The notes under the pieces were generated by a model that saw nothing but the letters and a program-made list of their open reading frames with translations, was not told the DNA's origin and made no database searches. The position numbers and the translations under genes are program-made. Shown here one piece after another: positions 12,080 to 24,548 of a stretch of DNA of 64,000 bases. The stretch comes from Pocillopora verrucosa (taxonomy: Eukaryota > Cnidaria > Anthozoa > Scleractinia > Pocilloporidae). The DNA is taken from positions 1,509,085 through 1,573,084 of the forward strand of contig NC_089313.1 in assembly GCF_036669915.1 (NCBI RefSeq). The letters run 5' to 3'. Each line of letters starts with the position of its first letter. Within the stretch, counting starts at the first letter, position 1.

Positions 12080-13868
12080 ATTATTTCCACAATTATACTT
12101 CCGTTTGAGGTATGGTTTAGTGATATTGGGCTGGAAACTTACGAGTGGGAGAAGATTGAGGAAATTACATGTAAGGTTCCGAGGTTCGATCTCTATGGGT
12201 ACTTAGGTTAGTCTTTATCCCACGCTCGCGAAGAAAGGATTAACACGTTTTCGTATTAAAGTTTTTAACATAGTATTTAAGTTCAGCGTATTATGCAATA
12301 AGAAGAACCGCATTGTTAATGTTAAAAATTGTCCTGAAGTATAGGAGTTAATTGTTCTGTTGGATTTGTAAAGTTTATAAATATTTTACCTTTATTCATA
12401 CCTCTCACAAACAAAAAAAAAGAAAGAAAAAAAGAAAAGAAAATAAGCAAAATTGAAGAAATGTAAAATGGTTTCCGTGTTTACATCGCCTTATGTAAAC
12501 ACGCGGGAGGTTGGGAGAACACGAGATAAGCGTAGAAAACCACGTCGCGAAGCGGAGTGGTTTCCAGCTTATCTCGGCGATGTAAACACGGAAACCATTT
12601 TACATTTCTTTTATAAAATAACTAATGAAAGAGGAACGAAAACCGTGTTTACATACGCTCATGTAAAATGGTTTTATGGCCAATCAGAGCGCGCGTACTA
12701 TTTGAATTATTTTATAAAAAGACTTTCTTAACTGACTCACAGCCTGGGTATGTTCTAAGTGTGTTCTCGAAATTTTGGTTAAAAAAAGCTGATAGAAAAA
12801 AAAAAGAAAAGAGTGGAGTCGTACCATGTGACACAACAAGGAGCTCCTGACAAACCAATCAGAAGAGCCTATTGCGAAGTAGTGTGTGAATTATCACCCT
12901 CGTCCTTACTATTCTACGAACCTCTAAACGTCGAGAAAGTAGGAATCGGACACTCATCATAAATCTTTGTATACTTACAGTTTGCCTATCACACTAAAAA
13001 CGATCCAACGAAGGGGGCGTGTAGGAGGCGTCTCCAGCTCACCGTCCTCCTCACCCTACCCCTGTAAGAAGGCCACGCTTCGTTTCTGAACTCCGTTCTT
13101 TGCCGATCGACTTATCTCAGTTGACGAGTTTTTACGAATCACCACGGGTTCCTTCGTGCACGTGTTGTCACGATCTGTCGGCGGGAAGGTGAGAGGGATA
13201 CTCCACCGAGGTAAATGCAATCAATATCTGTTATTTAACAACGCTTTTGCTTTCTTCTTTGCCTTTGAGAAATAGCTACTTACGTAATGGCGACTTGGAG
13301 TCGCGTTTTTTTTTCTAATGACCCTTAAAAAATGGTGAACCATTCCTAATGAACCAAGTGGAATGTCATCCGATAGTTCTCCATGAACCGATTTCCCTGA
13401 TCATCGATAGAGAAATTTCCCTTTCTGTTTCCTTCCTGAATAAATCGTTAAAGCACTTCTAATTCTTAGTTTGATATAGCTTTAAACTACCACCTCAAAT
13501 GTTCCCTAATTTTCGACCGAAAACAAAGTTAGCTGCATGGTTGATATCATACAATGCTGGGTCGATGATTCATGGAGATGCTTGGGTTCCTTATTCTTTT
13601 TTATTCTACTGAAAATTCAAACATGTGTCTTGAATAAAATTAGGATGAAAGCCTATGATCGTCAGACAGGTTTGGACCTATCACCCAGTTTCCCTCGATA
13701 ATGTCTCCCAAATCCCCCCTACTCTCCACTTGTTAAATGATTGAATCATAGTTGGAGCATTGAAAAGAGATGCTTGGAAAATACCCACAATTTTGTTTGG
13801 TGCAGAACTTATTAATTTTTTCTGCAAATGATTACCTGTAATAATGATGGTAATTTTTTATTTTTCAG
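12080..13868. other. Intergenic, TBL2 to MYG1
   Basis: Contains the hairpin at 12455-12610 and low-complexity A-rich runs. The GC-richer stretch at about 12990-13210 ends in two donor-like sites (GGGAAG then GTGAGA at 13188; CCGAG then GTAAAT at 13210). It is the best candidate for the MYG1 promoter and a noncoding first exon, because an acceptor lies at 13868, 32 bases before the MYG1 start codon. Confidence 0.5.
12455..12610. repeat. Long hairpin (foldback) element
   Basis: About 150 bp that folds on itself almost completely. Outer arms of about 33 bp (AATGTAAAATGGTTTCCGTG... pairing with ...CACGGAAACCATTTTACATT) enclose a second inverted pair (CGAGATAAGCGTAGAAAACCAC with GTGGTTTCCAGCTTATCTCG). 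A related fragment follows at about 12643-12720. The open frames across it are by-products of the repeat. Confidence 0.85.
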
Positions 13869-13900
13869 GAAATTGTGTGGGTTTCAGTTGGTTAGCAGTC

Positions 13901-16900
13901 ATGGCTGAGTTAGAACTGAAAAATGACCTTCCAGAAGCCAAAAAACCGTTAATTTCACCTAAGATAGGTACACACAATGGAACCTTTCACTGCGATGAAG
14001 CCCTTGCTTGCTTTATGCTGAAACAGCTTCCAGAGTATAGACATGCTGACATTGTACGGACAAGAAATCCAGAAGAGCTGGAAAAGTGTGATGTTGTGGT
14101 AGATGTTGGGGGTGTTTATGATCCAGAGAAACATCGATATGACCATCATCAAAGGTGTGTTAACTAGCTGTCCTGAAAGACAAAGAAATGGGTATAATTT
14201 TTTCTATTTTCTTGGATGAATTTCACTCTGCTGCTCTGAGCAGTGTGTTAGTGGTAAATTTTTTTATGACATTCTGGACATTTGTTCCTGAGCTTTAATC
14301 AATGGAAAAAAACTTGGGATGCTCAAATAGAAATAATGAGTAAATAAATGCAAGTTTATAAAAGCGACTAAAATATCTCCACACAGGATAATAGATTAAT
14401 GTTTATCCACAACCTTTTTTCTTTTTTATTTTTTACCTGATAGGAGCTTTACAGATTGTATGAACACCCTTCGTCCAAGTAAGCCATGGGTGACCAAACT
14501 TAGCAGTGCTGGGCTGGTTTATCTTCATTTTGGACATCGGGTGGTCTCACAAGTGTTGAAGACTAAAGAAAATGATGTTGTGACCAATGAGATCTATGAC
14601 AAAATCTACGAAAAGTTCATTCAGGAAATTGATGCTATTGACAATGGGATCAGTCAGAGTGATGATGAACCACGGTACATAAAAACATTGGAGACAGTAT
14701 TTAATCCCTTAACCCTTAAGAGTGACCAACATCTAATTTCTCCCCACAATATCACCCCTCAATCAAAATTTAAGGACACAAGAATAAAGGAAATGATCAC
14801 GAACTAAAGAAGCTCTTGATTGTTGGACAAATTCTTTTTGTCAGCTCCTAAGGAAATAAAAGAGAACAGTATGGAGAATATCCATACTGATGTTCGGCTG
14901 AAAAGGGTCACCAGTAACATGAAATACTTCTTTAGATACATTATCCTTTGATAATGCAGCAGGGCTGTTCTTGAATACCTTGATTCAACAATTAGGACCT
15001 AAGGGAGGGAGGGGTAAGTGCAACTTAAAAAACTCGACAAGTAGTATATGTCAGTTGTGAATAAGCATTCATAACTGACTTATGCTTCTTGAGAAAGCCA
15101 AGAAATTTGACCAATCAGTTTTTACAAACCAGACTTAAAACACTTGACTGACAAACAATTCCTCAGTTGACTCAGATCTTGACTTCTGTTCAGTTTGGTA
15201 AAGCAACAGAGTGACCTTTTTTTTTTTTTGATATGACCAAATTATTTTTGATAATTTTATTGTTTTTAATGTATAGTTTTCTTAATAACACAGCTATTGC
15301 ATCACAACAAACCTGAGCTCCCGTGTATCACATCTTAATCCATCCTGGAATGATCCAAATCCAAATGCTGAGGTTGGTGTTCCACTATGTCAAAATGTGA
15401 TTTTTAGATTATGGTCTTACTTGTTGTTCATATCAAAAGCCTTTCAACTTGTTTCTTTTCTTCTATAGCTACAATTTCAAAAGGCTGTGAATTTAGTTGG
15501 AGAGGAGCTGTTAAATAGAATTTGTTACTACAGGGATGCATGGCTTCCTGCAAGGAGTTTGGTTGAAGCAGCAATAATGAAAAGAAAAGAGGTTAGCTTT
15601 TGGCGAAATTCCACTCCACTTGGAAGATTGGTGACTTTGAAAGCATAAATTTAAATTTTGTTCACAGGCTCTTTCAGCTTGCTCATGCCCTATGAAAAAT
15701 TCTCATCAAAGCAGTCAGTAAATTAGTCTACTGGATGATCAAAATATAATATTTCTCCTATATCCAATACAACATTAAGCAGACAAATGATTGGAATTAA
15801 GAAAAATTTAATTAGCGAATTAATAGCTGATCCAAAACCAAATTTTCTTAACTAACATCATAAGAATTGTTTGGCACACAGTAAGGAGAAAAACTACTGC
15901 GATCTTGAGAGTGAAGGATTCAAAAGTGGATATCTTAACCTGGAGTGCCCCTAATTGGGAGAAAAAGATGAAACTGTCACAGTACTGAAAAATAAAAAAA
16001 AATTTTTGATTTGAAATTTCTTTGCAAGGTTGATCCAAGTGGAGAGATCATTGAGCTTCAGGAAAGGGGTTGTCCATGGAAGGAACACTTGTTTGAATTA
16101 GAGAAGGACTTAAACATTGATGTACCAATAAAATTTGCCATATACACAGACCAAAACAACAACTGGAGGGTGCAGGTGAGTTCCATGTTTATGGACCAAT
16201 GATCCCCTTCTCTCCTCAAATCATGTATAATCCACAAAATGACAATTATTGCTCATGGGAGAAAGAAAAGCTTGGCAAACCACTTGTCAAGTAAGCTACA
16301 GCTGAACTTGTGTTAAGCAGTCACTTAATACAGGACGGGGTGACCACTTCATACATGATGACCACTTAATACAAGATGACCGACACCATATGGGTGTCAC
16401 AAAATACAATTAATAAAATGCCATTTTATGCCATAATTGAGCACTAAATGTAGAAAAACTTGCTCAAAAATACTACCAATATTGATTTTGGGAGATTAAA
16501 TTGTATTAAAGTTTGCTTGAAGGTGTGCTCTTAGTTTTATTTGAGTGGCAACACTGCTAGTGACTGTTCAATACAGGTTGAGGGCAAAGTTGGGACTCAA
16601 TAAAGGGTGACCACAATGGCTCAACTCTTTAACCCCTAAGAGTGACTGGCATCTAATTTCTCCTAACCATATCACTCCTGAATCAAACATTAAGGTTAGG
16701 AGAATAAAGGAGCTGATCACTGACTAAGGAAGCTCTTGATCATTGGGCAAATTCTCCATGTTGGCATCTTAGGAAATGTTTAGAGGACAGTATGGAGAAT
16801 GTGCATACTGATGTTAGGGTGTAAAGAGTTAATAAAGGTGACCACTTAATGGGTGAAAATGTAAGTGATTTTGGTGAAAAAATTTGGAACTTTGAAAACC

Positions 16901-17422
16901 AGCTGCTTAATGGTGCTTCCTAATCGGGTTCAATTGTACTTCGATATCTGGGCTTTGGTTCACTCTTCTCCTCAACCCTGTTATTGAGGTTTTTAACAGT
17001 TATTAAATTTTATGTGAAGTTTTAGTATGCAAAATTGAATTTTCAATTTGTTCTCTCTTCAGTGTGTTTCCGTGCGTCCTGATTCCTTTGTTAACAGGTA
17101 TATTATGAGTCAATTTTAAAATAAAAGAAATGTTTAAATGAATTATGATGATCATGCTTATTACCAAGTCTCTTCAATCTGTTTCTTTTTCAGACTTAGC
17201 TTGTTAGAGGAGTGGCGTGGAGTAAGAGATGAACAGCTCAGTTCACTGAGTGGAATAAAAGGCTGCATATTTGTTCATGCCAGTGGTTTCATTGGAGGAA
17301 ATGAGACAAGAGAAGGAGCTTTAGAAATGGCAAGAAAGACTCTACAGCACCGAGACAGTTTTGCAAATGGAAAGTGCTACTCTGATTCAGAATTAATGCA
17401 AGTTGAAAGCAAAGAAAATTAA
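13901..17422 (+). CDS. MYG1: MYG1 exonuclease
   Basis: MYG1 (DHH-like) 3'-5' RNA exonuclease, reported in mammals to act in nucleus and mitochondria. Coding exons: 13901-14154, 14444-14674, 15294-15372, 15469-15591, 16029-16175, 17063-17097, 17194-17422. They join in frame to 365 residues, close to the human length without its longer N-terminus. Signature motifs are present: [31 protein letters not shown] followed by the RYDHHQR box (metal site), [29 protein letters not shown]...CPWKEHL, and [20 protein letters not shown] at the C-terminus. The catalytic-type His/Asp residues ([12 protein letters not shown]) are intact, so it should be active. Introns host TTAA MITEs. The start is the first ATG after an acceptor at 13868; no targeting peptide is obvious. 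Confidence 0.95.
14709..14909 (+). repeat. TTAA MITE, family A, in MYG1 intron
   Basis: Begins TTAACCCTTAAGAGTGACC and follows the family A consensus to about GGCTGAAAAGGGTCA. The left end lies 34 bases after the exon ending at 14674. Confidence 0.8.
15755..15935 (+). repeat. TTAA-type MITE, family B, partial
   Basis: MYG1 intron sequence that matches the 30050-30260 element over its central part: AAGCAGACAAATGA, AGCTGATCCAAAACCAAATT, TTAACTAACATCATAAGAAT and AGGAGAAAAACTACTGCGA. Both ends are eroded. Confidence 0.65.
16629..16832 (+). repeat. TTAA MITE, family A, well preserved
   Basis: 204 bp with TTAA at both ends; begins TTAACCCCTAAGAGTGAC and ends GTAAAGAGTTAA. Lies in the MYG1 intron between 16175 and 17063. 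Confidence 0.88.
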
Positions 17423-17723
17423 CTTCAGACTTCCAGAGTGCATTGTAAAAATTTGATGTCATCTGTGTAATACTGTGCCAATAGTGATGTATGTGGTGTT
17501 AAGAACATATCTTGCTGAGGAAAGTGTGAAAACAACCACTTAAAAAAAATATGTATTTGCTATGGAATTGTGTTTCACTTGAAAGAGAAACTTCCATGAA
17601 GTTAGTCTGTGTGGCAGTTTTTATTTAAAGAAAAAACTTTCTTATCAACCTACTTCACATAAAATGTGTATGTGAATTTATTTCCTTTATTTAGAAAAAA
17701 AAAGACCTAGAAAAATTTAAACT

Positions 17724-17934
17724 TACCCTTTTCCGCCCTAAGAGTGATAAGTATCTAATTTCTCCCAACAGTATCACCCATGAATCAAACATTAAGATAG
17801 AGAGATTAAAGGAAATGACTGCAAACTACACTTAGCTCTTGATCATTATACAAATTCTCTTTGTAACTACCACAGGAAATGTATAGATAACAGTATGGAG
17901 AACTTGCTTACTGATGTTTGGTTGTAAAGAGTTA
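17724..17934 (+). repeat. TTAA MITE, family A, 3' flank of MYG1
   Basis: Family A body (CTAATTTCTCCCAACAGTAT, GATTAAAGGAAATGA, GCTCTTGATCATTATACAAA, ACAGTATGGAGAAC) with eroded TTAA ends. Confidence 0.8.
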
Positions 17935-18036
17935 GAATGATATTTAAAAAGAGGAATAAGTAAAGCCTTTCTGTGGAACTTAAAACTAAGTAAGTAGTCA
18001 AGCGTTGGATGTTGTCCCTGAGTAGCATAGTGTTAT

Positions 18037-18233
18037 AAAGTCAGACATGTAAATCAAGCGAGGCCAGCTATGCTATGATAATTTAGTTTTCTGAGCTTTC
18101 AACGATCTACAGCATCATCAGGGAATGTAGATGGAATCTTTGAAGATTCCATCTACATTCCAGCAAAAGCTCGGAAAACTAAATTATCATAGCATACCTG
18201 GCCTCACATGATTTACATGTCTGACTTTCTGAG
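18037..18233. repeat. Imperfect foldback, about 200 bp
   Basis: The left arm GTCAGACATGTAAATCA...ATGCTATGATAATTTAGTTTTC pairs with the right arm GAAAACTAAATTATCATAGCAT...TGATTTACATGTCTGAC. The central GGAATGTAGATGGAATCTT also pairs with AAGATTCCATCTACATTCC. Only a few bases are unpaired. Confidence 0.8.
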
Positions 18234-18944
18234 AAATTAGTTTTTCAGTTGTTACAATATGGTTTGGAAGTATGTTCAAGGATAATGTTTACTTGGAAGT
18301 TTTGGTGTCCAATAAAAAAAAAAAACGTCTACATTATACTTTGATTTGAAACTTTTACATCTCAATTTTCTTGTAATAAGATCAACAACTTTGCCAATAC
18401 AAATTGTGCAAAATCTTCTTCAGACATGAATGTAGCCTACATTACAAAGATTTTTAAAAAATGTGGGACATACAGGCTAAGCTGGCTATTGTGGAGAAAA
18501 ATTTGTGTTTAAGTTATTTCTCAATACCTGTCTAATTCATTCTATAATCAAGAAATTAGAACTCTCCTTCTAAAATACTAAGAGGCCATGGAATAATTTT
18601 GGATTTTTAAAATCTTTCATTTCTGATAACTCGCAATCAATTTACTTCATGAATTGCACCATTTTTAAACTTTAAATTGCATCTTTTTCCCAGCTAATGA
18701 GGAGGCTACACTAATAACAAAACAACCAATCAGATTTCAAGGCTTGTTTAAAGTAACCAATCAAATTGCAGAAAAATGAAAGATAAAGGGTATCAAGGCA
18801 GATTTTGCAACTTTTGTTTCCAAAACTCTTACTTTTTCCCACCAAAAAATGGATCAATTTAATTTCACACCAGCTCAGTAGTGCATCATATATTTGAACT
18901 GACCAAGTCCTGTACTTGAGCAATTTCAAAATGGATGTATTTTG

Positions 18945-19035
18945 GTCTGAAATCATACTTGTGATTTCAAATCAAACTTGCACTGCACGCTCGTTCAATT
19001 TTGAAATCACACGTATGATTTCAGCCCAAATTGCA
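18945..19035. repeat. Small inverted repeat
   Basis: TGAAATCATACTTGTGATTTCA pairs imperfectly with TGAAATCACACGTATGATTTCA across a 40-base spacer. Confidence 0.6.
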
Positions 19036-19147
19036 CTTCACTCAGTTCAGTTACCATTATTAAGTGCTAAAGTTCTTCACCTACTTGACAAAGATATAGA
19101 GGAGGGGGTCCATACTCTAGAGAAAACTATAATATGAGAAGTCTTAT

Positions 19148-19353
19148 TTACCCTTTCACCAGCAGGAGTGACCAAAAATGAGATTCTCCTGATGTCATTG
19201 ATAAAATTGCCAGCGAAGAGGTGGGAAGAAGACAAAAATATCAACTAGAGTATTACATTTGATTAAATACCACATTCTCAGAGCTCAAATGATAAGAAAC
19301 ATATAGATGACTGTGCAGAGAATTTATAATTAGATTTTCTGGGTGAAGGGGTT
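19148..19353 (+). repeat. Diverged family B MITE
   Basis: Starts near TTTACCCTTTCACCAGCAGG and ends GGGTGAAGGGGTTG, with family B spacing and fragments such as GAGATTCTCCTGATGTCATTGA and ACCACATTCTCAGAG. Weak conservation. Confidence 0.5.
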
Positions 19354-19445
19354 GAAGTAAATTGCAGAGAGTTCTCATAGCACTGCCATAAAATAATCAA
19401 AAGACATTTTTATTTTGAAACTTTAAAGTCTTGTGAAAGAAATAC

Positions 19446-22400
19446 TCAATCTAAAAAAAGTCTGGGATATTTTAAAATACTTTCAGTCATAGCTCCACAG
19501 TAAGGGTCAGACACAGCATTCAAATTTCCTTCCAAACTCTTCAGCAGCAATTTTCTGTCATCACCAGGTTTAAAGTCTTTCATGGCCATGTAAATTGCTT
19601 TAAAGAATTGTTGCTTGTCATTGTGGTATACCCCTCTGTTACCATGAACTACTGAAATGCCTTTGTTGCTGGCTGGCCCACAATTGTTTCCATACATGCA
19701 GTGGTCTGGACGATAGTTCCAATCACATGTATATGTGTATAGTAACTCTGCGGAAAGAGAATTTCAAGGTTTTTATCAGCAAATGCAGTGGTAGGTGAAT
19801 TGTGTAAATAAAGCAAGTGGAGAAACATCCTACCACCAAAATAGAAAGTGGCTCAAGCTCAACAACTTTTCATCTTGATCTAACACCAAATTTCTTGCAA
19901 TTAATTTCCTTAGGAATGTGTAGCAACTAGAAGGGTGAATTAACTATCAGATCTTTGGAGTTGAAGGGTTATGTTATTAAGCACTGAAAAGTTCAAAGGT
20001 GTTTTAAAACTGAATGTTGATGGAGGTGGTAGATGATGAAAACAGTCATTATGGAGCTTTAAAGCATGAGTTTGCCTGCAACACTCTGTATTTGTTGGAA
20101 AAGTTATTAACCCATCAATCGACATCAGATTTTGTGTCTGCACTGTCTTATTATCATACTAACTTTGGACAACTGAACAAATTTGTTTTCAAAAACTTCA
20201 TTAAATTGAATAAATTAACTAAAACATAACTAAACTTTGACTTTAAACAAAGAAAGAAATTACGCTATAAAAAACTATTTTTGCTAACCCTTTCAATACA
20301 AATATCTCATTCATTCAGTTATTTTAATTCATTACTATCTACCAAAGAATTCTTAGGATATAGTTCTAAGAATTTGGTTTTGGATCAACAAATAATCCCC
20401 TAGTGCTATTTTTGTAAACCCTCATCACTTGTCTGCTTGATACTATGGAACCTCAAGGAATTGGTTCATTATATCAAGGATTTGTTATATCAAAAACCTC
20501 AATTTAACAAATTTGTGGAAAAATAACCAAATTGTTTGTTATATTGAGGGCTGGTTAATAATTATTATTTTTAATTATTGTTATTTTATTTTATTTTTTT
20601 TTTTGTGGTGTGACGTCACACTACCCAGCACTTTGGGATTGGAACAGTTAATGTACTTTAATGTCTATATGAAGCTACAGTACACTGTACAGGTCTGTTC
20701 ATAGCTACAGCACCTTGTTTTAAAGCAAGGAGGACAAATTTCAGTGGAAGTGACACTGGCAAACATAGAAACAATCATATGACAGATTTTGATTCTTGTT
20801 GGTCTGGTCACATTTGAAAAGACACATTGTTGACATTTGTTTGTTTACATTTGGGATATGTTAAATGTTTGGGCTTCTGGGTTGTGTTCATTGTAACAAG
20901 GATTTTGTTATATCGAGGTTCATTATACCAAGGTTCTTTCCTATACATTTTACTATAACTTTGGCCGGGCTGAAGAGCATCATTCATTACACTGAGGATT
21001 TTGTTATATAGAGGTTTGTTAAATCAAGGTTCCACTGTACGGTAGTGATATTGAAGGAGAAACATTGTTATGGTCAGGTATAAGAGTTAAAGGATTAAAA
21101 CAGTCATGTAGTACCAATAAAATGAAGTATTTACCAGGGTGATCATGGAAGACAATATTCAAGAGATCTTGGTCTCCCCATGTTATGCTGAGTTTGTACT
21201 TATGGTATGCTTCTAGAATCTTTTTAGTCCAGTCAAATTCCCGCATTCGTGTCAAGTTCATGAGCATTACTCCAGAGTTCATTCCATTTTTCCCATAAAA
21301 AGGATGACGAGCAAACCTTGGATACCAGGAGAGTGCTTTTTCTTCACCCTCTGGAGCCATTGAGGCAAGCTGTTTATCATCAAAATGGTTAAAATGGTCC
21401 CAAAGATTTTCCACTGGTCTGAGCATGAGAACATCAGTGTCTAAATACAGGACACTATCAACAGAATGCAAAACATCCTGGGGAAAGTAAAAAAGAAAAA
21501 AAACATGAAAATAGAGAAAAAGGCAGCATATCTTTCCTTGATGTGCGGAAATTTGTCAGAAATGTTATTCGGAATTTTGCATTCGCCTCAGTGAAGGAAT
21601 CTATGAATTTTTGGTTTCATATCTTTTTTCCCCTAGGCTCAACTGTTTGACTTGAATAGGTATGAGAAAGTGAAGTGAGTGAGCTGCAGGGAAAATCTTT
21701 GCTTCAGCAATCTCACTTGCTACTCAAAATACAGAGGTTGCTAATAGGGTTGTTAAATATACTTACCAGAAGAAATAATCTTTGTGCTGCACATGGCTTG
21801 AAAAGTCGTTTCCACACCTCAACATTTTCTCCAGGAGGAAAGTGTAAAGAGTAAAGTTTTAATAAGACTTGACTAGATTTAACAGAGGACCATTCCCTGA
21901 AAATGTTTTTTAGTTCAGCATGAAGGTTATCTTCTGCAACAACATGAAATTGTATAGTTCTATTTGTGAATAAAGTGGTTGACTTGAGCATTGTTGTTGC
22001 TTCCACAGACCGCTCTCCACAAATCACAGAACTTACGTGGATATTAGAAGAGAGTGAGGTAAATATTCTGTGGAGAAAATAAAAAATATTTAACCATTTA
22101 ACTCCTATCGGTGACTAACATCTTATTTCTCCCTAACATATCACCCTTCAATCAAACATTACAGTCACGAGAATAAAGGAAATCATCACCTATTAAAGCT
22201 CTTGATTGTTAAACAAATTCTCCCTATCAGCTCTTAAGGAAATTTATAGAGAGCAGTATAAGGAGAATACGCATGCCGATGTTTAGGGAGTAAAGGGTTT
22301 AGAAAGCTTGCTGTCTGTAAGTTCTTAGCCAAACTGTATGCATACTTCTTAGTTTTAGATAAAAAAAAAACCTTGATGAAAAAGATTTACTTTTCTTTTT

Positions 22401-22859
22401 AAGCTGGAGTTCAGCGAAGAAGCGAACCAGATGACATCGAGTAAATTTAGTAAGCAGCATCCTATATTCACTGAACTGTACCAAATAAACAACTTAGCTT
22501 TACCCGACATCAAACCTGGCTCAACGCAAAAAAAAAAACTTAGAGGAGTTTGCTTTGTGAAGTTAATTTTTTTTCTTAATTTCTAAAATCCCTCATTGTG
22601 ATCTTTACCTTTTAGTCGGTTTATAGTTGATCTGTTCCCTTTCAGGTTCTGATTTTCTTTTCGATGGGACTGCTTCGTGGACTGTCGTGACATGATTATT
22701 AATACCATCGTAACTAATTGATGACTCTTCAGCGTTTGGTAAAATATCTGCATCGGTTTCCTTTACATAAGAAATTAACAAAACAAATTCCAAAAGGACT
22801 ACGATAACTAAAGCTATGCCGAGTGCCACTGCTATCTTGGAGAGAAATTTAAATCCCAT
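19446..22859 (-). CDS. GXYLT1: Glucoside xylosyltransferase (GXYLT1/2 type)
   Basis: Golgi type II glycosyltransferase (GT8 family) that adds xylose to O-linked glucose on Notch-type EGF repeats. Four coding exons on the minus strand: 22609-22859, 21767-22067, 21135-21477, 19446-19747; 398 residues, somewhat shorter than vertebrate GXYLT1. Residues about 5-31 form the signal anchor ([17 protein letters not shown]). The catalytic region has [21 protein letters not shown] with the D197-T-D199 metal/UDP-sugar motif, [41 protein letters not shown] and [12 protein letters not shown]...HGNRGVYH, all typical of GXYLT1/2. The catalytic features look intact. GXYLT1 and GXYLT2 cannot be told apart here; invertebrates usually have one ancestor of both. 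The third intron is filled with repeats. Confidence 0.93.
20430..21045. repeat. Decayed dispersed repeat in GXYLT intron
   Basis: Contains recurring variants of TATATCGAGGTTCATTATACC (for example at about 20463, 20485, 20911 and 21003), with the last copies running into a fragment resembling the end of family B (AGAGTTAAAGGATTAA). Probably remnants of a nonautonomous transposon; no coding capacity. Confidence 0.5.
22090..22300 (+). repeat. TTAA MITE, family A, in GXYLT first intron
   Basis: Begins TTAACCATTTAACTCCTATC and ends GGGAGTAAAGGGTTT. It lies 22 bases from the acceptor of GXYLT exon 2, so it almost abuts the splice site. Confidence 0.85.
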
Positions 22860-23040
22860 CTGAGGTTCATGGCGTGAAAAGACAACACCTGAGCGGTAGA
22901 AAAGCGGAAAGTAAACATCTGACTTGGTAGCCGTTTCTACTTTGTAACCACACCTTGGGCAAGTTTCGTTTACGCTTCACATGGAGTCGTGATGTTTCGG
23001 CCAGAACGAGTCGAATTTTGCCAAAATTAGCCATAAGGTA
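22860..23040. promoter_or_regulatory. Probable bidirectional promoter, GXYLT and OTU-like gene
   Basis: The GXYLT start codon (22859, minus) faces a strong donor at 23038 (CATAAG then GTAAGG) that would end a noncoding first exon of the plus-strand gene whose coding part starts at 24549. The interval is less A+T rich than its surroundings and has no TATA box. The shared promoter is inferred from geometry. Confidence 0.45.
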
Positions 23041-24548
23041 AGGTCATTTTTCTCTTGAAATGCCACCAAATGTTAGTTTTCAGTCTCAATTTTTCTTTTA
23101 TGAGCGTTTTTTCGTAAAAATAACGTAAAAGGTGAAAAAACTTGCGCGACTCATATGCAAAGAAGGCAACGTGTAGGCCTCATGAAAATGGCTTGGTTTT
23201 TCCCGCTTTAGGAAAGTGCTTCATGTTCGCTGTTTTATCTGCCTACATGTGAGTTAAGAGGCGATACTCAACCTATTGAACCCCCTATGTGAAAAGTGGT
23301 TGTGAAACACCGTGTTTTCTCTAAGTTATAGAGGCGTTATATAACGATTTGGGTTTTCAGTGAAGCTGGAAGCGCCAAATATGCAAAATTTCGTAACGTT
23401 TGCCATGGCTCGCCGAGGGCACGTGTGTTAGCGTGGGAATCGATTTCTAGGCCATCTGACGTCTTCGAAGCAACATATTCAGTTCGATTTACATCTTTCG
23501 ATGTTCCGAAAAGAAAACGTTTTCGATTCGTATTTGTATCTACATCTGTACTTTAAAAAAACTTTTTAAGTGCTGCAATGGCTTCTAGTTAAACCTGCGG
23601 TGTACTGCTGAGTAGCTAGATCACAAGACCTGTTATTTGCCGCTGTTTTCTAACAAACTAACACTCCTTTCCTTCTTAATTTCAAGTCAGAAAATGTACA
23701 GAGTGTATACCACCCTTGCATGGTCTTAAAATAGTAAAATGTCCTTAGTCTTTTCATCAAGTAGTTCCACATGGGAATCAAGGGCGAGCTGCACTCCGCA
23801 TAGTTTTGCAGTATTATTTGACCCCCTGTATCTCTCTGCAAAGTAGAGGAGGGTATGAGCTATCTTTAAATTACAGAAAAACATGGCTTCATAGTTTCAG
23901 AAACTTTTACCAGTTTAGCTGAATCATTTAGCTAGAAAGACAGTGACATTTGGAATTTGAAGGTCCTCAATTAAACCTAAGATCATCTTTTGAGTTTTTA
24001 ACCTCACTAGAGATGTTTAGTCACTTGGTACAGCCTTGTCTGCACTCTTCAAGTGGTTCTCTACTCTCAAACCAAAGGTTTGAAATTCTGATTTCATGTC
24101 AGCTCAGTTATGCTTACTGATCTATCCCTTACACCTGCCAGAAAAATTCAAATCATCATAGCTGTCTTTGACAATTTTTTTCTATGCTCCTTAATCACCA
24201 TGAGCAAAGATAAGTCCATAAAAGTAATTCTAACTTTGCAAAATGTTCAGCTCTTGAAGCTAAGGGCTTGTGACACCAATTTTCGTAACAGCTTTAGAAA
24301 TACAGCATATTTAAGAATTTTCAGATCTCTTTGGATGCAATAAGGTTCTCCAGGAAGAGTGCAAGAAATCTGAGAGGAAAATCCAACATGTTTGACTCAA
24401 AAAATAGTTAGGAGGTCTACATGCCTGTTTATATTTCATCTTAACTGTTATCTTTTTTTAGATCTTGTTCAGCCTATGAAGTACCTTCTCCAGCTGTGCA
24501 CAGGTAATAGAGAAGTTCAAAAATAGTTTACTGTGGACCAAGTTAAAG

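Larger units (their letters stand above)
17423..19445. other. Intergenic between convergent MYG1 and GXYLT
   Basis: Holds the MYG1 3' UTR, a family A MITE (17724-17934), an imperfect foldback (18037-18233), a second small inverted repeat (18945-19035) and a diverged family B copy (about 19148-19353). A reverse-strand AATAAA at 19409-19414 is a plausible GXYLT poly(A) signal. No further gene seen. Confidence 0.6.

Noticed and set aside
12453-12850. Open frames of 60-92 codons over the hairpin
   Set aside because: They are translations of an inverted repeat and its flank; the same peptide fragments recur as mirror images.
22299-22484. 61-codon minus-strand frame in the GXYLT first intron
   Set aside because: Starts within a family A MITE flank and has no resemblance to any family.
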